Assembly (NCBI GenBank): GCA_041393535.1
Contig: JAWKJY010000003.1
Location: forward strand, 186,001-250,000
Direction: 5' to 3'
From: JAWKJY01 sp041393535
GTDB lineage: Bacteria > Actinomycetota > Thermoleophilia > Gaiellales > Gaiellaceae
DNA length: 64,000 bases
Both the position numbers and the translations under genes were made by a program. Below are positions 40,624 to 49,899 of the stretch, in pieces. The notes beneath the pieces were generated by a model. The model saw only the letters and a list, made by a program, of their open reading frames with translations. It was not told the origin of the DNA and did not search any database. How positions within the stretch are numbered: position 1 is the first letter of the stretch; each line of letters begins with the position of its first letter.

Positions 40624-41759
40624 GCCGCGATCGCCTCCTCGACCCCGTCGCGCGCGAACAGCCGCTTGAGCGCCGGCCACAGCTCCTGCTCCGTGCCCGA
40701 GCGGGCGACGACGAGCCCCTCCACGTCGGCCCGCTCGAGCGCCGCGCCGAGGCGCGAGTTCGCGTAGTGCGCGGAGGCGAGGCCCGTCCGGGGGATCTCC
40801 AGGTAGCCGACGAGGCTCGCGATCGAGAGGTGCTCGCGGATCAGGTCGATCGTCGCCGGGTTGTCGGCGTCGACGTTGTCCCCGTCCGAGACGTGGAGGA
40901 CGTAGACGTTCCAGTCGGCCGCCGGGAAGCGCTCGCGCTGGATCTCGAGCGCGAGCCGGTACGCGCTCGAGACGATCGTGCCGCCCGACGGCTGGCGCGT
41001 GAAGAACTGCTCCTCGGTCAGCTCGTACGCCTCGCTCGTGTGCCCGACGAAGACGACGCGGACGGCGGTGTACTCGGAGCGGAGGAAGCGGACGACCCAG
41101 TAGTAGAAGAGGCGCGCGATCCGCTTCTCCCGCTCGCCCATCGAGCCCGACTGGTCCATCAGGCAGAGGACGACCGCCTGCGTGCGCGGCCGCGGCTGCT
41201 CCCGGTAGGTGCGGTAGCGCAGGTCGTCGCGGTCGATCCCGCCCATCCGCAGCCGGCCGCGGCGGGCGTTGCGGAGCATGTTCTCCCGGAGCGTCGCGCG
41301 CTTGTCGAGCAGGGGCCCCTTCGGCCCGCGGTCGTCGAAGACGGCGTCCTCGCCCGTCGCCTGCAGCTCGCGCTTCGGCTTCAGCCGCGGCAGCCCGAGG
41401 CTCGCGAAGAGGAGCTCCTCGACGTCGTCCAGGTCGAGCTCGACCTCGTAGACCTCCTCGCCCGGGTTCGTCCCGGCGGTCGCCGGGCTCTCGGAGCCGG
41501 CCGGGCCGAGCACCGTCCCCTCCTCGTAGTCGCCCTGGCCGACGCCCCCGCCACCGCCGCGGTCGTGGACGAAGCGGTAGCGGCGCGTCGATCGGATCGG
41601 CACGCGGACGCGCTTGTCCGGGCCGGCCGCGACGATGTCCTCCTCGCCGATCCGCCGGTGCAGGCTGTCCAGGATCTCCCGCCGCAGCCGGTCGCGGTGG
41701 TGCGACGCGTCCCGGCGACCCTGGTCGCCCGTGACGCCTGTCCCCTCGACGACGGCCAC
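40620..41759 (-). CDS. DUF444/YeaH-like von Willebrand factor A protein
   Basis: 379 aa. An arginine-rich N-terminal part (RDRLRREILDSLHRRIGEEDI) and a Gly-rich loop (about 67-78) lead to a VWA domain with the metal-ion-dependent adhesion site D202-x-S204-x-S206 in CLMDQSGSMGE, then VFVGHTSEAYELTEEQFF and HVSDGDN. YeaH is the constant partner of the kinase PrkA/YeaG and probably an adaptor for it. The GTG start lies 2 nt after the prkA stop. Confidence 0.92.
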   Translation of the reverse strand: MAVVEGTGVTGDQGRRDASHHRDRLRREILDSLHRRIGEEDIVAAGPDKRVRVPIRSTRRYRFVHDRGGGGGVGQGDYEEGTVLGPAGSESPATAGTNPGEEVYEVELDLDDVEELLFASLGLPRLKPKRELQATGEDAVFDDRGPKGPLLDKRATLRENMLRNARRGRLRMGGIDRDDLRYRTYREQPRPRTQAVVLCLMDQSGSMGEREKRIARLFYYWVVRFLRSEYTAVRVVFVGHTSEAYELTEEQFFTRQPSGGTIVSSAYRLALEIQRERFPAADWNVYVLHVSDGDNVDADNPATIDLIREHLSIASLVGYLEIPRTGLASAHYANSRLGAALERADVEGLVVARSGTEQELWPALKRLFARDGVEEAIAA

Positions 41760-41761
41760 GG

Positions 41762-43690
41762 CTAGCGGTTGAGGAGCGCGCCGACGTAGTCGAGCACCGC
41801 CGTCGCGCACGTGTCGCAGTAGCCGCGCTGCTCGATCATCACGCGGAGGACCTCGTTCAGCCGCCGTGCCTGCTCCGGGTCGGGGTTCGTCTTCGAGACG
41901 GTGATCCGGACGATGTCCTTCATCTGCTCGAAGAGGTAGCCCTCGATCGCCCGGCCGAGCTGGTCGTCCGAGCGGTACGTGAGCGGTCGGCCCTTGCGCA
42001 GCTGGATGCCGATGCGGACGAGCACGCCCTCGCGGAAGGTCTGCCGCGCGCTGTCGGCGACGCCGACCTGGTCCTCGACCGCGCGCATCACCGCCTCGTC
42101 CGGCTCCCGCTCCTCGCCGCTCACCGGGTCGCGCAGCTTGACGTCCTGGAGGAACGCCTCGACGTTGTTCAGGTAGTTCTCGAGCAACCCCTGCGCCTGC
42201 TCCGCGAAGGCCGGGATGAACGCGCGGCGGACCTCGTCGCGGAGCGTCCGGTCGAGCTCGGTGCGGATGTCCGTGACGAGGTCGCGCAGGACGTCGCGCT
42301 CGTCGCGGCCGAGCTCCGCCTGCTCGAGGTGCTGCTTGAGCGCCACCAGCGTCTTGATCGGGTGCAGGCACGGGCGCGCGCCCTCGCGGCCCGGGTCGGG
42401 CTCGCTCGCCGCCGACGCGAGCACGTTGACGATCGCGCGGGGGCCGAGCCCGGTCATCCCCTCGCCGTCGGCCGCCCGCTGGATCTCGGGCACCTGGGCG
42501 AGCTTCCACTCCCCGACCTCCTCGCCGTCGTAGAGCTTCAGCTTCTCCAGCCGGCCGAGCCGCTCGTACGGCTTCAGGCGCGAGAGGACGGCGAGCATCG
42601 AGGCGACGTCGAGCGAGTGCGGGGCGACGTGGAAGTCCCCGCGCACCTGCGCAGGCGCGAGCAGCTTGTCGTAGATCCGCCGCTCCTCGCTCACGCGCAG
42701 GTTGTACGGGACGGCGATCGTGAACAGGCGGTCGCGGAGGGCCTCGTTGCGCTGGTCGGAGAGGAAGCCGCGGAACTCGCTCTCGTTCGTGTGCGCGAGG
42801 ACGAAGACGTCCGCGCCGATGTAGCCGAACTTCGGCACCTTGAACTGGCGCTCCTGCGCGAGCGAGAGGAACGCGTAGAGGAACTCGCGCGGGCACTTGA
42901 AGAACTCGACCGCCTCGAACAGGCCGCGGTTCGCCTTCGAGAACTCGCCCGCCCAGTCGAGCGCCTCCGGGTGCGAGTCGTCGCCGTGCTCCTCGATCTT
43001 GCGGAAGTTCAGCCCGCCGGTCAGCTGCTCCATCGACATCGACTTCGGGTCGCTCGGCTCGAAGGTCGCGATCGCGACGCGGCCGGCCTCGCTCGCGAGC
43101 ACCCGGCGGATCGGGAAGCGCGTGAAGTCGCCGCCGTACTCGGTGCGCAGGCGGTGCGCGCAGAGCGGGCAGAGCCCGCCCTCGACCTGCACGCCGAGCT
43201 CCGCGGCGAGCTGCGCCCGCGGCTCGGCATCGCCGCTCGCCTCGGGGACGAGGTGGAGGGGCTCCTCGTGCATCGGGCAGCCCTCGAGCGCGTAGATCGC
43301 GCCGCGATCCGTGCGGGTGAAGCGCTCGTAGCCGCGCTTGAGCAGCGCGGCGATCGTCGACTTCGCCCCGCCCGGCGGGCCGTAGAGGGTCAGGATCCGC
43401 CGGCGCGTCTCGTGGCGCTGGGCGGCGCTGCGCAGGTAGCCGACGATCTTCTCGAGCGTGTCGTCGATGCCGTACAGGTCGGCCGAGAAGAAGTCGTAGG
43501 TCGTGGCCCGCGGCGCCCGACCCGGCGCCACGCCCGCGTGGACGACCATCTCGTACAGCCGCTCGACCGCGGTGCCCGCCACCAGCGGGTTCTCGCGGAC
43601 GACGTCGAGGTAGTCGTCGAGCAGGATCGGGTCGCCGTCGGCCTCCTGCTGACGCCTGGCGATCGCGACGAGGGTGTCCTTGATGTCCAC
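41762..43690 (-). CDS. prkA: serine protein kinase PrkA (YeaG), AAA+ type
   Basis: 642 aa. The N-terminal AAA domain has Walker A TLYGPPGGAKSTIAALL (K110), a CxxC pair with basic residues (GGLCPLCAHRLRTEY), VFVLAHTNESEFRGF and the arginine-rich sensor region. The C-terminal PrkA kinase-like domain runs from about 400 (CLHPIKTLVALKQHL, TVSKTNPDPEQARRLNEVL). In E. coli YeaG-YeaH works in nitrogen-starvation and stationary-phase adaptation; in Bacillus PrkA was recently described as an AAA+ protease-like protein. The GTG at 43690 has AAGGGA 7 nt upstream. It leads the prkA-yeaH-spoVR operon. Confidence 0.95.
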   Translation of the reverse strand: MDIKDTLVAIARRQQEADGDPILLDDYLDVVRENPLVAGTAVERLYEMVVHAGVAPGRAPRATTYDFFSADLYGIDDTLEKIVGYLRSAAQRHETRRRILTLYGPPGGAKSTIAALLKRGYERFTRTDRGAIYALEGCPMHEEPLHLVPEASGDAEPRAQLAAELGVQVEGGLCPLCAHRLRTEYGGDFTRFPIRRVLASEAGRVAIATFEPSDPKSMSMEQLTGGLNFRKIEEHGDDSHPEALDWAGEFSKANRGLFEAVEFFKCPREFLYAFLSLAQERQFKVPKFGYIGADVFVLAHTNESEFRGFLSDQRNEALRDRLFTIAVPYNLRVSEERRIYDKLLAPAQVRGDFHVAPHSLDVASMLAVLSRLKPYERLGRLEKLKLYDGEEVGEWKLAQVPEIQRAADGEGMTGLGPRAIVNVLASAASEPDPGREGARPCLHPIKTLVALKQHLEQAELGRDERDVLRDLVTDIRTELDRTLRDEVRRAFIPAFAEQAQGLLENYLNNVEAFLQDVKLRDPVSGEEREPDEAVMRAVEDQVGVADSARQTFREGVLVRIGIQLRKGRPLTYRSDDQLGRAIEGYLFEQMKDIVRITVSKTNPDPEQARRLNEVLRVMIEQRGYCDTCATAVLDYVGALLNR

Positions 43691-43851
43691 GCGTCGTCCC
43701 TTCCCCCGCCGCGTCCTGCCCGGCGGGCGTCGGCCGCGGGTCGTGCCCCGGCCTGGCTGCCGTCGCTGGCTGTCCGTCTCCTGGCCTGGGATACCCGGCT
43801 CGGCGGGAGTCGAACCGCTGCCGGGTCGAGCCGGCGGCGGCCGGCGCCCGC

Positions 43852-44163
43852 TCAGGTGGCGGGGCGGACGATCGACGGCGGCCGCAGCGGGTGCAGGCCG
43901 AGCGTCTCGAAGAGCCCGTAGCGGAGCTCGAGCAGCGCCACGTCCTTCGTCGCGTCGAACGCGTCGAGCGTGACGGCCACGACCTCGATCGACTCGGCGT
44001 GGTCGAGCTCGATCGGCGCCGCCCCCTCCTCCTGCCGGAGCAGCTTCCAGGCGGCGGCGACGCCCGCCGGCGTGCCGGCGAGCAGCCGGGCGCAGAGGGC
44101 GCGCGCCGCGGGCCGCGACAGGAGCACCACGCCGCTCCCTGTGTCGATCGTGGTCTGGCGCAT
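43852..44163 (-). CDS. hypothetical protein
   Basis: 103 aa, soluble, not recognised. Readable text: SGVVLLSRPAARALCARLL, GVAAAWKLLRQEEGAAPIELDH, VVAVTLDAFDATKDVALLELRYGLF. The spacing and the ending LHPLRPPS look like a real small domain. GGGGAGC lies close to the ATG. It is upstream of prkA on the same strand with a 161-nt gap that holds no gene. Confidence 0.55.
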   Translation of the reverse strand: MRQTTIDTGSGVVLLSRPAARALCARLLAGTPAGVAAAWKLLRQEEGAAPIELDHAESIEVVAVTLDAFDATKDVALLELRYGLFETLGLHPLRPPSIVRPAT

Positions 44164-44277
44164 CGCTCCCCTGACGGTACGCAGGCGCGGGGCCCGCCGA
44201 ATGGCGCGTTTGCCTCAACCGACACGACGAACTCGTGCGCTCCGACGCGAACTGCGACGCGCGAGCGCCGGAGCCGG

Positions 44278-44283
44278 TACCCT
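44278..44283 (+). promoter_or_regulatory. -10 box (TACCCT) of the carD-like gene
   Basis: TACCCT, 6 nt (CGGGTG), then GTG at 44290: leaderless. Confidence 0.55.
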
Positions 44284-44289
44284 CGGGTG

Positions 44290-44811
44290 GTGCAGCTCGA
44301 CGTCGGTGACCTGGTGGTGTACGGCAATCACGGGATCGGCCGCGTCGTCGCGCGCCGCACCGCGATCGTCGGCGGCGCCGAGACGGAGACCGTCGTGGTC
44401 GAGCTCTCCGACGGCATGACGATCACGCTGGCGCTCGACCAGGCCAGGACGCGGCTTCGCTCGCCGCTCGGCCCGAGCGACATCCCGCGCGTCCGCGAGA
44501 CGCTCCAGACCGAGAGCGCCGCCTCCTCCGAGCCGTGGCTGAAGCGCCGCCGCGCCATCCAGGCCCGGCTCTCCGAGGGCGACCCGCTGGCGATCGCCGA
44601 GATCGTCCGCGAGGGTGCCGACCGCCAGCGCGCGAAGGCGGCCCGGTCGACGACGCTCTCGGCCGGTGAGAAGGCGCTCTACACGCGCGCCCGGCAGCTG
44701 CTCGCAGGCGAGCTCGGGGTCGCGCTCGACCTCGACGAGGCCGGCGCGAACGCGTGGATCGACGAGCACGCGCTGCCCGCCGAGCTCCGCAGCGGCGCCG
44801 GCGCCGACTGA
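44290..44811 (+). CDS. carD: CarD/CdnL family RNA-polymerase-binding regulator
   Basis: 173 aa. The N-terminal Tudor-like RNAP-interaction domain reads LDVGDLVVYGNHGIGRVVARR and VVVELSDGMTITLALDQA, as in CarD and the RID of TRCF. The C-terminal helical domain (about 75-165) binds promoter DNA in the family and contains SSEPWLKRRRAIQARLSEGD and LSAGEKALYTRARQLLAGEL. CarD stabilises the open complex at stable-RNA and housekeeping promoters. It is slightly longer than the mycobacterial protein. A leaderless promoter fixes the GTG start. The kinase gene downstream is separated by 121 nt. Confidence 0.9.
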   Translation: MQLDVGDLVVYGNHGIGRVVARRTAIVGGAETETVVVELSDGMTITLALDQARTRLRSPLGPSDIPRVRETLQTESAASSEPWLKRRRAIQARLSEGDPLAIAEIVREGADRQRAKAARSTTLSAGEKALYTRARQLLAGELGVALDLDEAGANAWIDEHALPAELRSGAGAD

Positions 44812-44932
44812 CGCCGGCCCGTCCGGCCCCCGCCCGACCTCCCGCGCATACCCGGTGCTAGGCTCGCGCGGCGCGATCGTGCGCAGCGTCACACGGGCAG
44901 GTGGCGGAGGACGTGCAGGACGGCAGGGCGTA

Positions 44933-46837
44933 GTGGAGCGGTTCGCGGCGGTGCTGCTGGAGGCTGCCCCGGACGCGATCGTCCTGGTCGACGGCGCCGG
45001 CGTGATCCGCCTCGTCAACCGCCGCACGGAGCAGCTCTTCGGCTACCGGCGGGAGGAGCTGCTCGGGCAGCCCGTCGAGGTGCTCGTCCCGGAGCGGCTG
45101 CGGGACGCGCACGTCGAGCACCGCGCAGACTTCGCACGGGCGCGCCGGGTGCGCGAGATGGGGATGGGGCTCGACCTCTGCGGTCGGCGGCAGGACGGGT
45201 CGGAGTTCCCCGTCGAGATCGGGCTCAGCCCGGTCGAGGAGGACGGCGAGCTGCTCGTGCTGACGATCGTCCGCGACGTGAGCGAGCGGCGCGAGCTCGA
45301 GCGCGCCCGGCGCGACGCACGTGAGGCGCTGATCTGGGCACACCTGGCGAAGATCGTCGACTCGTCCCAGGACGCGATCTTCTCGAAGGACCTCGACGGC
45401 GTCGTGCTGACCTGGAACCCCGCCGCCGAGGCGCTCTACGGCTACCCGGCGGCGGAGATGGTCGGGCGTTCGGTCGAGCTGCTCCTCCCGGACGACCGGC
45501 CCACCGAGGTGCGGGAGATCCTCGAGCGGCTGCGCCGCGGCGAGCCGATCGACCGGCTGGAGACGCGCCGGCGCACGCGGACCGGGCACGAGATCGACGT
45601 CGAGCTGACGATCTCGCCGATCCGCGACGAGGCGGGCGAGGTGATCGGGGCGTCGACGATCGCGCGCGACGTGAGCGCGCGCAAGGCGGTCGAGGCGCGC
45701 CGGCTGCAAGCCCAGAAGATGGAGACGCTCGGCCGGCTGACGGGCGGCGTCGCCCACGACGTGAACAACATGCTGACCGCGATCGTCGGGTTCGGGGAGT
45801 TCGCCCTCGACGCGCTGCCGCACGAGGACCCGGCACCCCACATCCGCTCGATCCTCCGCGTCACCGACGGAGCGGCCGAGCTGACGCGCCGGTTGCTCGC
45901 CTTCAGTCGCCAGCAGGTGCTGACGCCCCAGCGGATCAACCTGAACGAGATCGTCGAGTCGTCGATGCTGATGCTGCAGCGCGTGGTCGGCAGGCACGTC
46001 CGGGTCGAGAAGGCGCTCGACCCGACCCTCGACCACGTCCTCGCCGACCCGATCCAGGTCGAGCAGGTGCTGCTGAACCTGCTCGTGAACGCGCGCGACG
46101 CGATGCCGGGCGGCGGGTCCGTCATCGTCGAGACCGGGAACGCGTTCCTCGACGGCAGCTACGCCAGCTTCGACGCCGCGGTCGAGCCGGGCTGGTACGC
46201 GATGCTCGCCGTCTCCGACCAGGGGGTGGGGATGGAGCCCGAGACGCGCGCCCGGATCTTCGACCCCTTCTTCACGACGAAGGAGGTCGGCCGCGGCACC
46301 GGGCTCGGGCTCGCGACGGTCTACGGGATCGTGCGCCAGTCGGGCGGGCACATCTGGTGCTACTCCGAGCCCGGCGAGGGCACGGTCTTCAAGCTCTACC
46401 TGCCGGTCGCGGTCGACCGCTGCGAGCCGGGGCAGCCGCCCCCCGCGCCGCTCGAGGACGTGCGCGGCTGGGAGACGATCCTCGTCGTCGAGGACGACCC
46501 CACCGTGCGCGACCTGATGCGGCGCGCGCTCGAGTCCGCCGGCTACCGCGTGCTCGAGGCGAGCGACGGATGCGAGGCGGTCGACATCGCGCGCGCCCAT
46601 GCCGAGCCGCTGCACCTGCTCGTCACGGACGTGATCATGCCCGGGCTGCGCGGGCCCGATCTCGCCGCATGGGTGGGAGAGGCCCGGCCGGAGACGCGCA
46701 CGATGTTCGTCTCCGGCTTCGCCGGCCAGACGGTCGCGCACCACGGGCTGCTCGCCCGCGCCGGCCGTTTCCTGGCCAAGCCGTTCACCCCGAGCGCGCT
46801 GTGCGCGACGGTGCGCCAGGTGCTGGACGAGGCATAG
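44933..46837 (+). CDS. soluble PAS-PAS hybrid sensor histidine kinase (REC at C-terminus)
   Basis: 634 aa with no membrane segment. PAS1 (about 1-125, AAPDAIVLVDGAGVIRLVN), PAS2 (about 135-250, SSQDAIFSKDLDGVVLTWNPAAEALYG split by a short loop). HisKA has H275 in GGVAHDVNNMLTAI, differing from the other two kinases by Val for Phe. The ATPase has NLLVNARDAMPGGG and GTGLGLATVYG. The receiver has D566 (VTDVIMPGLRG). Cytoplasmic PAS pairs usually sense redox, light or small ligands; no cofactor can be named. GTG 44879 is an alternative start. It precedes the GAF kinase by 42 nt. Confidence 0.9.
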   Translation: MERFAAVLLEAAPDAIVLVDGAGVIRLVNRRTEQLFGYRREELLGQPVEVLVPERLRDAHVEHRADFARARRVREMGMGLDLCGRRQDGSEFPVEIGLSPVEEDGELLVLTIVRDVSERRELERARRDAREALIWAHLAKIVDSSQDAIFSKDLDGVVLTWNPAAEALYGYPAAEMVGRSVELLLPDDRPTEVREILERLRRGEPIDRLETRRRTRTGHEIDVELTISPIRDEAGEVIGASTIARDVSARKAVEARRLQAQKMETLGRLTGGVAHDVNNMLTAIVGFGEFALDALPHEDPAPHIRSILRVTDGAAELTRRLLAFSRQQVLTPQRINLNEIVESSMLMLQRVVGRHVRVEKALDPTLDHVLADPIQVEQVLLNLLVNARDAMPGGGSVIVETGNAFLDGSYASFDAAVEPGWYAMLAVSDQGVGMEPETRARIFDPFFTTKEVGRGTGLGLATVYGIVRQSGGHIWCYSEPGEGTVFKLYLPVAVDRCEPGQPPPAPLEDVRGWETILVVEDDPTVRDLMRRALESAGYRVLEASDGCEAVDIARAHAEPLHLLVTDVIMPGLRGPDLAAWVGEARPETRTMFVSGFAGQTVAHHGLLARAGRFLAKPFTPSALCATVRQVLDEA

Positions 46838-46879
46838 CGTGGGGACGCGCGCAGGCGACGCGGGCAGGCGGGACGGGCG

Positions 46880-48520
46880 GTGCCCGGGCTAGCCGACCGC
46901 GAGCGGACGCTCAGCCGGCTGCTGACCGTCACGTCCGAGCTGCACGCGACGCTCGGGCTGAACGACCTGCTGCAGCGCCTCGTCGAGACCGCGGCCACGC
47001 TGCTCGGCGCACGGTACGCGGCGCTCGGCGTGCTCGACCACGCCGGCACGCGGCTCGAGCGCTTCATCACCCACGGCCTCGACGAGGAGGCGCGCCAGGC
47101 GCTCGGCGACCCGCCGATCGGGCGCGGCATCCTCGGGGCGCTGATCCGCGAGCCGCGGCCGCTGCGGCTGGTCGAGCTGGGAGACGACCCGCGCTCGGTC
47201 GGCTTTCCGCCGGGCCATCCGCCCATGCGGAGCTTCCTCGGCGTGCCGATCCTGCTGCGCGGGATGGTCTTCGGGAACCTCTACCTGACCGAGAAGGCCG
47301 ACGGCGCCGCGTTCACCGAGGGCGACGAGGAGCTCGCCGTCGCGCTCGCGGCCCACGCCGCGGTGGCGATCGAGAACACACGACTCTACGAGTCGGCCAC
47401 GACGTGGGCCCGCCAGCTGCGCGAGCTGGCCGAGTTCGGCGACGCGCTCGCGCCCGACCTCGAGCTGCCCGAGCTCCTGGCGCTGCTCGCGGCGAGCGCT
47501 CGCCGCCTCGTCCGTGCCCGCCTCTGCCACGTCGAGCTGGCCGTCGGCCACGGCGGGCCGCTCGAGGCGGCGTCCGCGGAGGGCCCGGTCGGCCCGCTGC
47601 TCGAGGCGGCCGCGCAGGCCAGGGCGCGCGGGGCGACCGCGCGCCGCGCGACCCGCGCGGAGCGGGTCGACTCCGTGCTCGACGACCCCGAGCTCGACCA
47701 GCGGCTCGCCCGCGGGCTGGGCGTGCGGACGGCGCTCGTCGCGCCCCTCGTCGTCCAGGGCGCCGTGGCCGGGACGATCGCGCTGTACGACCGCGAGGGC
47801 CGCGACCCTCGCTTCGCCGACGGCGACGTGCGCGTCCTCGAGGCGCTCGCCGACCGGGCCTCGGCGGCGATCGAGGTGGGCCGGCGCGTCAACAGGACGG
47901 TGCTGCAGCGCGTCCTCGCCGCGCAGGAGGACGAGCGGCGCAGGCTCGCGCGCGACCTCCACGACGAGACGGGCCAGGCGCTCACCTCGATCCTGCTCGC
48001 GATCGGGCACATCGAGCGGGCCGGTGGCGACGGCGAGCGCGCTGCCGCGGCGGAGGGCCTGCGCTCGCTCGTCCGCGAGACGCTCGGCGACGTGCGCCGC
48101 CTGTCGCACGAGCTGCGTCCGGCAGCGCTCGACGACTTCGGCCTGCGGGCCGCGCTCGAGCGCCTCGGGCAGGGCATCGCCGACCGCTCGACGATCGACG
48201 TCGACGTCCTCGACCGGCTGGAGCGGCGGCTCGCGCCCGAGCTCGAGACGGCCCTCTACCGCGTCGCCCAGGAGGCGCTCACGAACGTCGTGAAGCACGC
48301 CGCCGCGCACCGCGTCAGCGTGACGCTGCACGAGGACGCGGGGGTCGTCGCGCTCGTCGTCGAGGACGACGGCCGCGGCTTCGATCCCGAGGCGCCGGCC
48401 GCCGACTCGCTTGGCCTCGTCGCGATGCGCGAGCGCATCGAGCTGCTCGACGGCCGGCTCACGGTCGCGTCGAGCCCCGGGGAGGGCACGACCGTCCGGG
48501 CGAGCGTGCCCGTGCGCTAG
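46880..48520 (+). CDS. GAF-GAF sensor histidine kinase, NarL/DevS type (HisKA_3)
   Basis: 546 aa. A short helix (RTLSRLLTVTSELHATL) precedes GAF1 (about 30-170, with PIGRGILGALIREPRPLRL and GNLYLTEKADGAAFTEGDE as in mycobacterial DevS/DosT) and GAF2 (about 190-330). HisKA_3 carries H361 in RRRLARDLHDETGQALTSIL. The HATPase has TALYRVAQEALTNVVKHA and DDGRGFDPE, then GLVAMRERIELLDGRL. Such kinases phosphorylate a LuxR-type response regulator, but none is encoded here. DevS-like GAF1 can bind haem; whether this one does cannot be seen. Confidence 0.9.
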   Translation: MPGLADRERTLSRLLTVTSELHATLGLNDLLQRLVETAATLLGARYAALGVLDHAGTRLERFITHGLDEEARQALGDPPIGRGILGALIREPRPLRLVELGDDPRSVGFPPGHPPMRSFLGVPILLRGMVFGNLYLTEKADGAAFTEGDEELAVALAAHAAVAIENTRLYESATTWARQLRELAEFGDALAPDLELPELLALLAASARRLVRARLCHVELAVGHGGPLEAASAEGPVGPLLEAAAQARARGATARRATRAERVDSVLDDPELDQRLARGLGVRTALVAPLVVQGAVAGTIALYDREGRDPRFADGDVRVLEALADRASAAIEVGRRVNRTVLQRVLAAQEDERRRLARDLHDETGQALTSILLAIGHIERAGGDGERAAAAEGLRSLVRETLGDVRRLSHELRPAALDDFGLRAALERLGQGIADRSTIDVDVLDRLERRLAPELETALYRVAQEALTNVVKHAAAHRVSVTLHEDAGVVALVVEDDGRGFDPEAPAADSLGLVAMRERIELLDGRLTVASSPGEGTTVRASVPVR

Positions 48521-48570
48521 CCCGGTCGCGGACGGGCCGGGCCGCCGACCGCGTCGGCAGAATCCCGTCC

Positions 48571-49896
48571 GTGAGGATCCTCGTGATCGGGGCCGGCCAG
48601 GTCGGGGCGACGATCGTCGAGTCGCTCCACGACGAGCACGACCTGACCGTCGTCGACGTCGAGCCGCCGCTCCTCGCCTCGCTCTCGTACCGCTACGACG
48701 TCGCGACCGTCAGCGGCAACGGCGCCACGCGCTCGGTGCTGAAGGAGGCCGGGATCGCGAGCGCCGACCTCGTGATCGCCTGCACCTCCCGCGACGAGGT
48801 GAACATCGTCGTCTCGATGCTCGCGCGGAAGCTCTCGGCCGCCAAGACGATCGTCCGCACGACGAACGTGGAGTACCTCGAGGTCTGGCGAGAGCGCCAG
48901 CTCGACGTGGACTTCATCGTCTCGTCCGAGCTCGAGACGGCGGGCGCCGTGTCGCGGATCGTCGGCGTCCCGGCCGCGCGCCAGACGGACGTCTTCGCCG
49001 ACGGGCTCGTCCAGATCGTCGAGTTCGACGTGCCCGACGACGCGCCGCGCGGGGACGTGATCGGACGGAAGCTGCGCGACGCGCGCATCCCGCCGGACTC
49101 CAAGGTCGCGGCGGTGATCCGCGGCGACCGGCTGACGGTGCCGCGCGGGGAGGAGTCGATCGAGCGCGGCGACCGCGTCGTCGTGATCGGCTCGCCGGCC
49201 GCGGCGCGCGCGTGGAGCGCGATCGTGTCGCCGTCCGAGCGGCTCGTCGACGACGTCGTCGTCTTCGGGGCCGGCGCGACCGGCGTGGCCGTCGCCCGGC
49301 TCCTGCTCGAGCAGGACATCCGCGTCCGCCTGATCGAGGCCGACGGTGCGCGCGCCCGCGAGGTCGCGGAGGAGCTGCCGGGGGCGCGGGTCTTCCACGC
49401 GACGGGGATCGACGCCGAGTTCCTCGAGCGAGAGCGGATCGGCCGCACGCGCGCCGCCGTGCTCGCGCTCCCCGACGACGCGAAGACGCTCTACGCGGCG
49501 ACGCTCGCGCGCCTGCACGGCGTTCCGCTGACGATCGGCGTCGTCCACGACCCCGTCTCGATCCCCGTCTTCGAGGCCGCGGGCATCGACGTCGCGATCA
49601 ACCCGCGGGCGGTGACGGCCGAGGAGATCGTCCGCTGGGCGCACGACCCGCGCATCCGCCAGCTCGCGATGCTCGAGGGCGACCGCTACGAGGTGCTCGA
49701 CATCACCGTGCGCGGCGAGTCGGAGCTCGTCGGGCGGCCGTTCCGGGAGCTGCCGCTGACCGGCTCGCTGATCGGCGCGATCGTCCGCGGCGGCCGGGCG
49801 ATCTTCCCGCACGGCGAGGACGCGCTCCAGCCCGGCGACCGGGCGATCATCTTCACGGAGTCGTCGCGCGTGGCGCAGGTCGAGCGGGCCCTCTGA
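48571..49896 (+). CDS. trkA: potassium uptake NAD-binding subunit TrkA
   Basis: 441 aa, two tandem RCK units. The first Rossmann fold begins VRILVIGAGQVGATIVESL and the second VVVFGAGATGVAVARLL; each is followed by a TrkA_C domain (DAPRGDVIGRKLRDARIP; SELVGRPFRELPLTGSLIG). It gates the TrkH channel in response to nucleotides. An AGAAT box ends 7 nt before the GTG. The stop is 3 nt before trkH, so they form one operon. Confidence 0.95.
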   Translation: MRILVIGAGQVGATIVESLHDEHDLTVVDVEPPLLASLSYRYDVATVSGNGATRSVLKEAGIASADLVIACTSRDEVNIVVSMLARKLSAAKTIVRTTNVEYLEVWRERQLDVDFIVSSELETAGAVSRIVGVPAARQTDVFADGLVQIVEFDVPDDAPRGDVIGRKLRDARIPPDSKVAAVIRGDRLTVPRGEESIERGDRVVVIGSPAAARAWSAIVSPSERLVDDVVVFGAGATGVAVARLLLEQDIRVRLIEADGARAREVAEELPGARVFHATGIDAEFLERERIGRTRAAVLALPDDAKTLYAATLARLHGVPLTIGVVHDPVSIPVFEAAGIDVAINPRAVTAEEIVRWAHDPRIRQLAMLEGDRYEVLDITVRGESELVGRPFRELPLTGSLIGAIVRGGRAIFPHGEDALQPGDRAIIFTESSRVAQVERAL

Positions 49897-49899
49897 GGC

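Noticed and set aside
43795..43830. tRNA-like T arm (GGTTCGACTCC on the minus strand) upstream of prkA
   Set aside because: No acceptor, anticodon or D arm can be folded around it.
40620..44327. 1235-codon open frame on the minus strand
   Set aside because: Contains the real yeaH-like gene in its last 379 codons; the upstream part is an out-of-frame reading of prkA.
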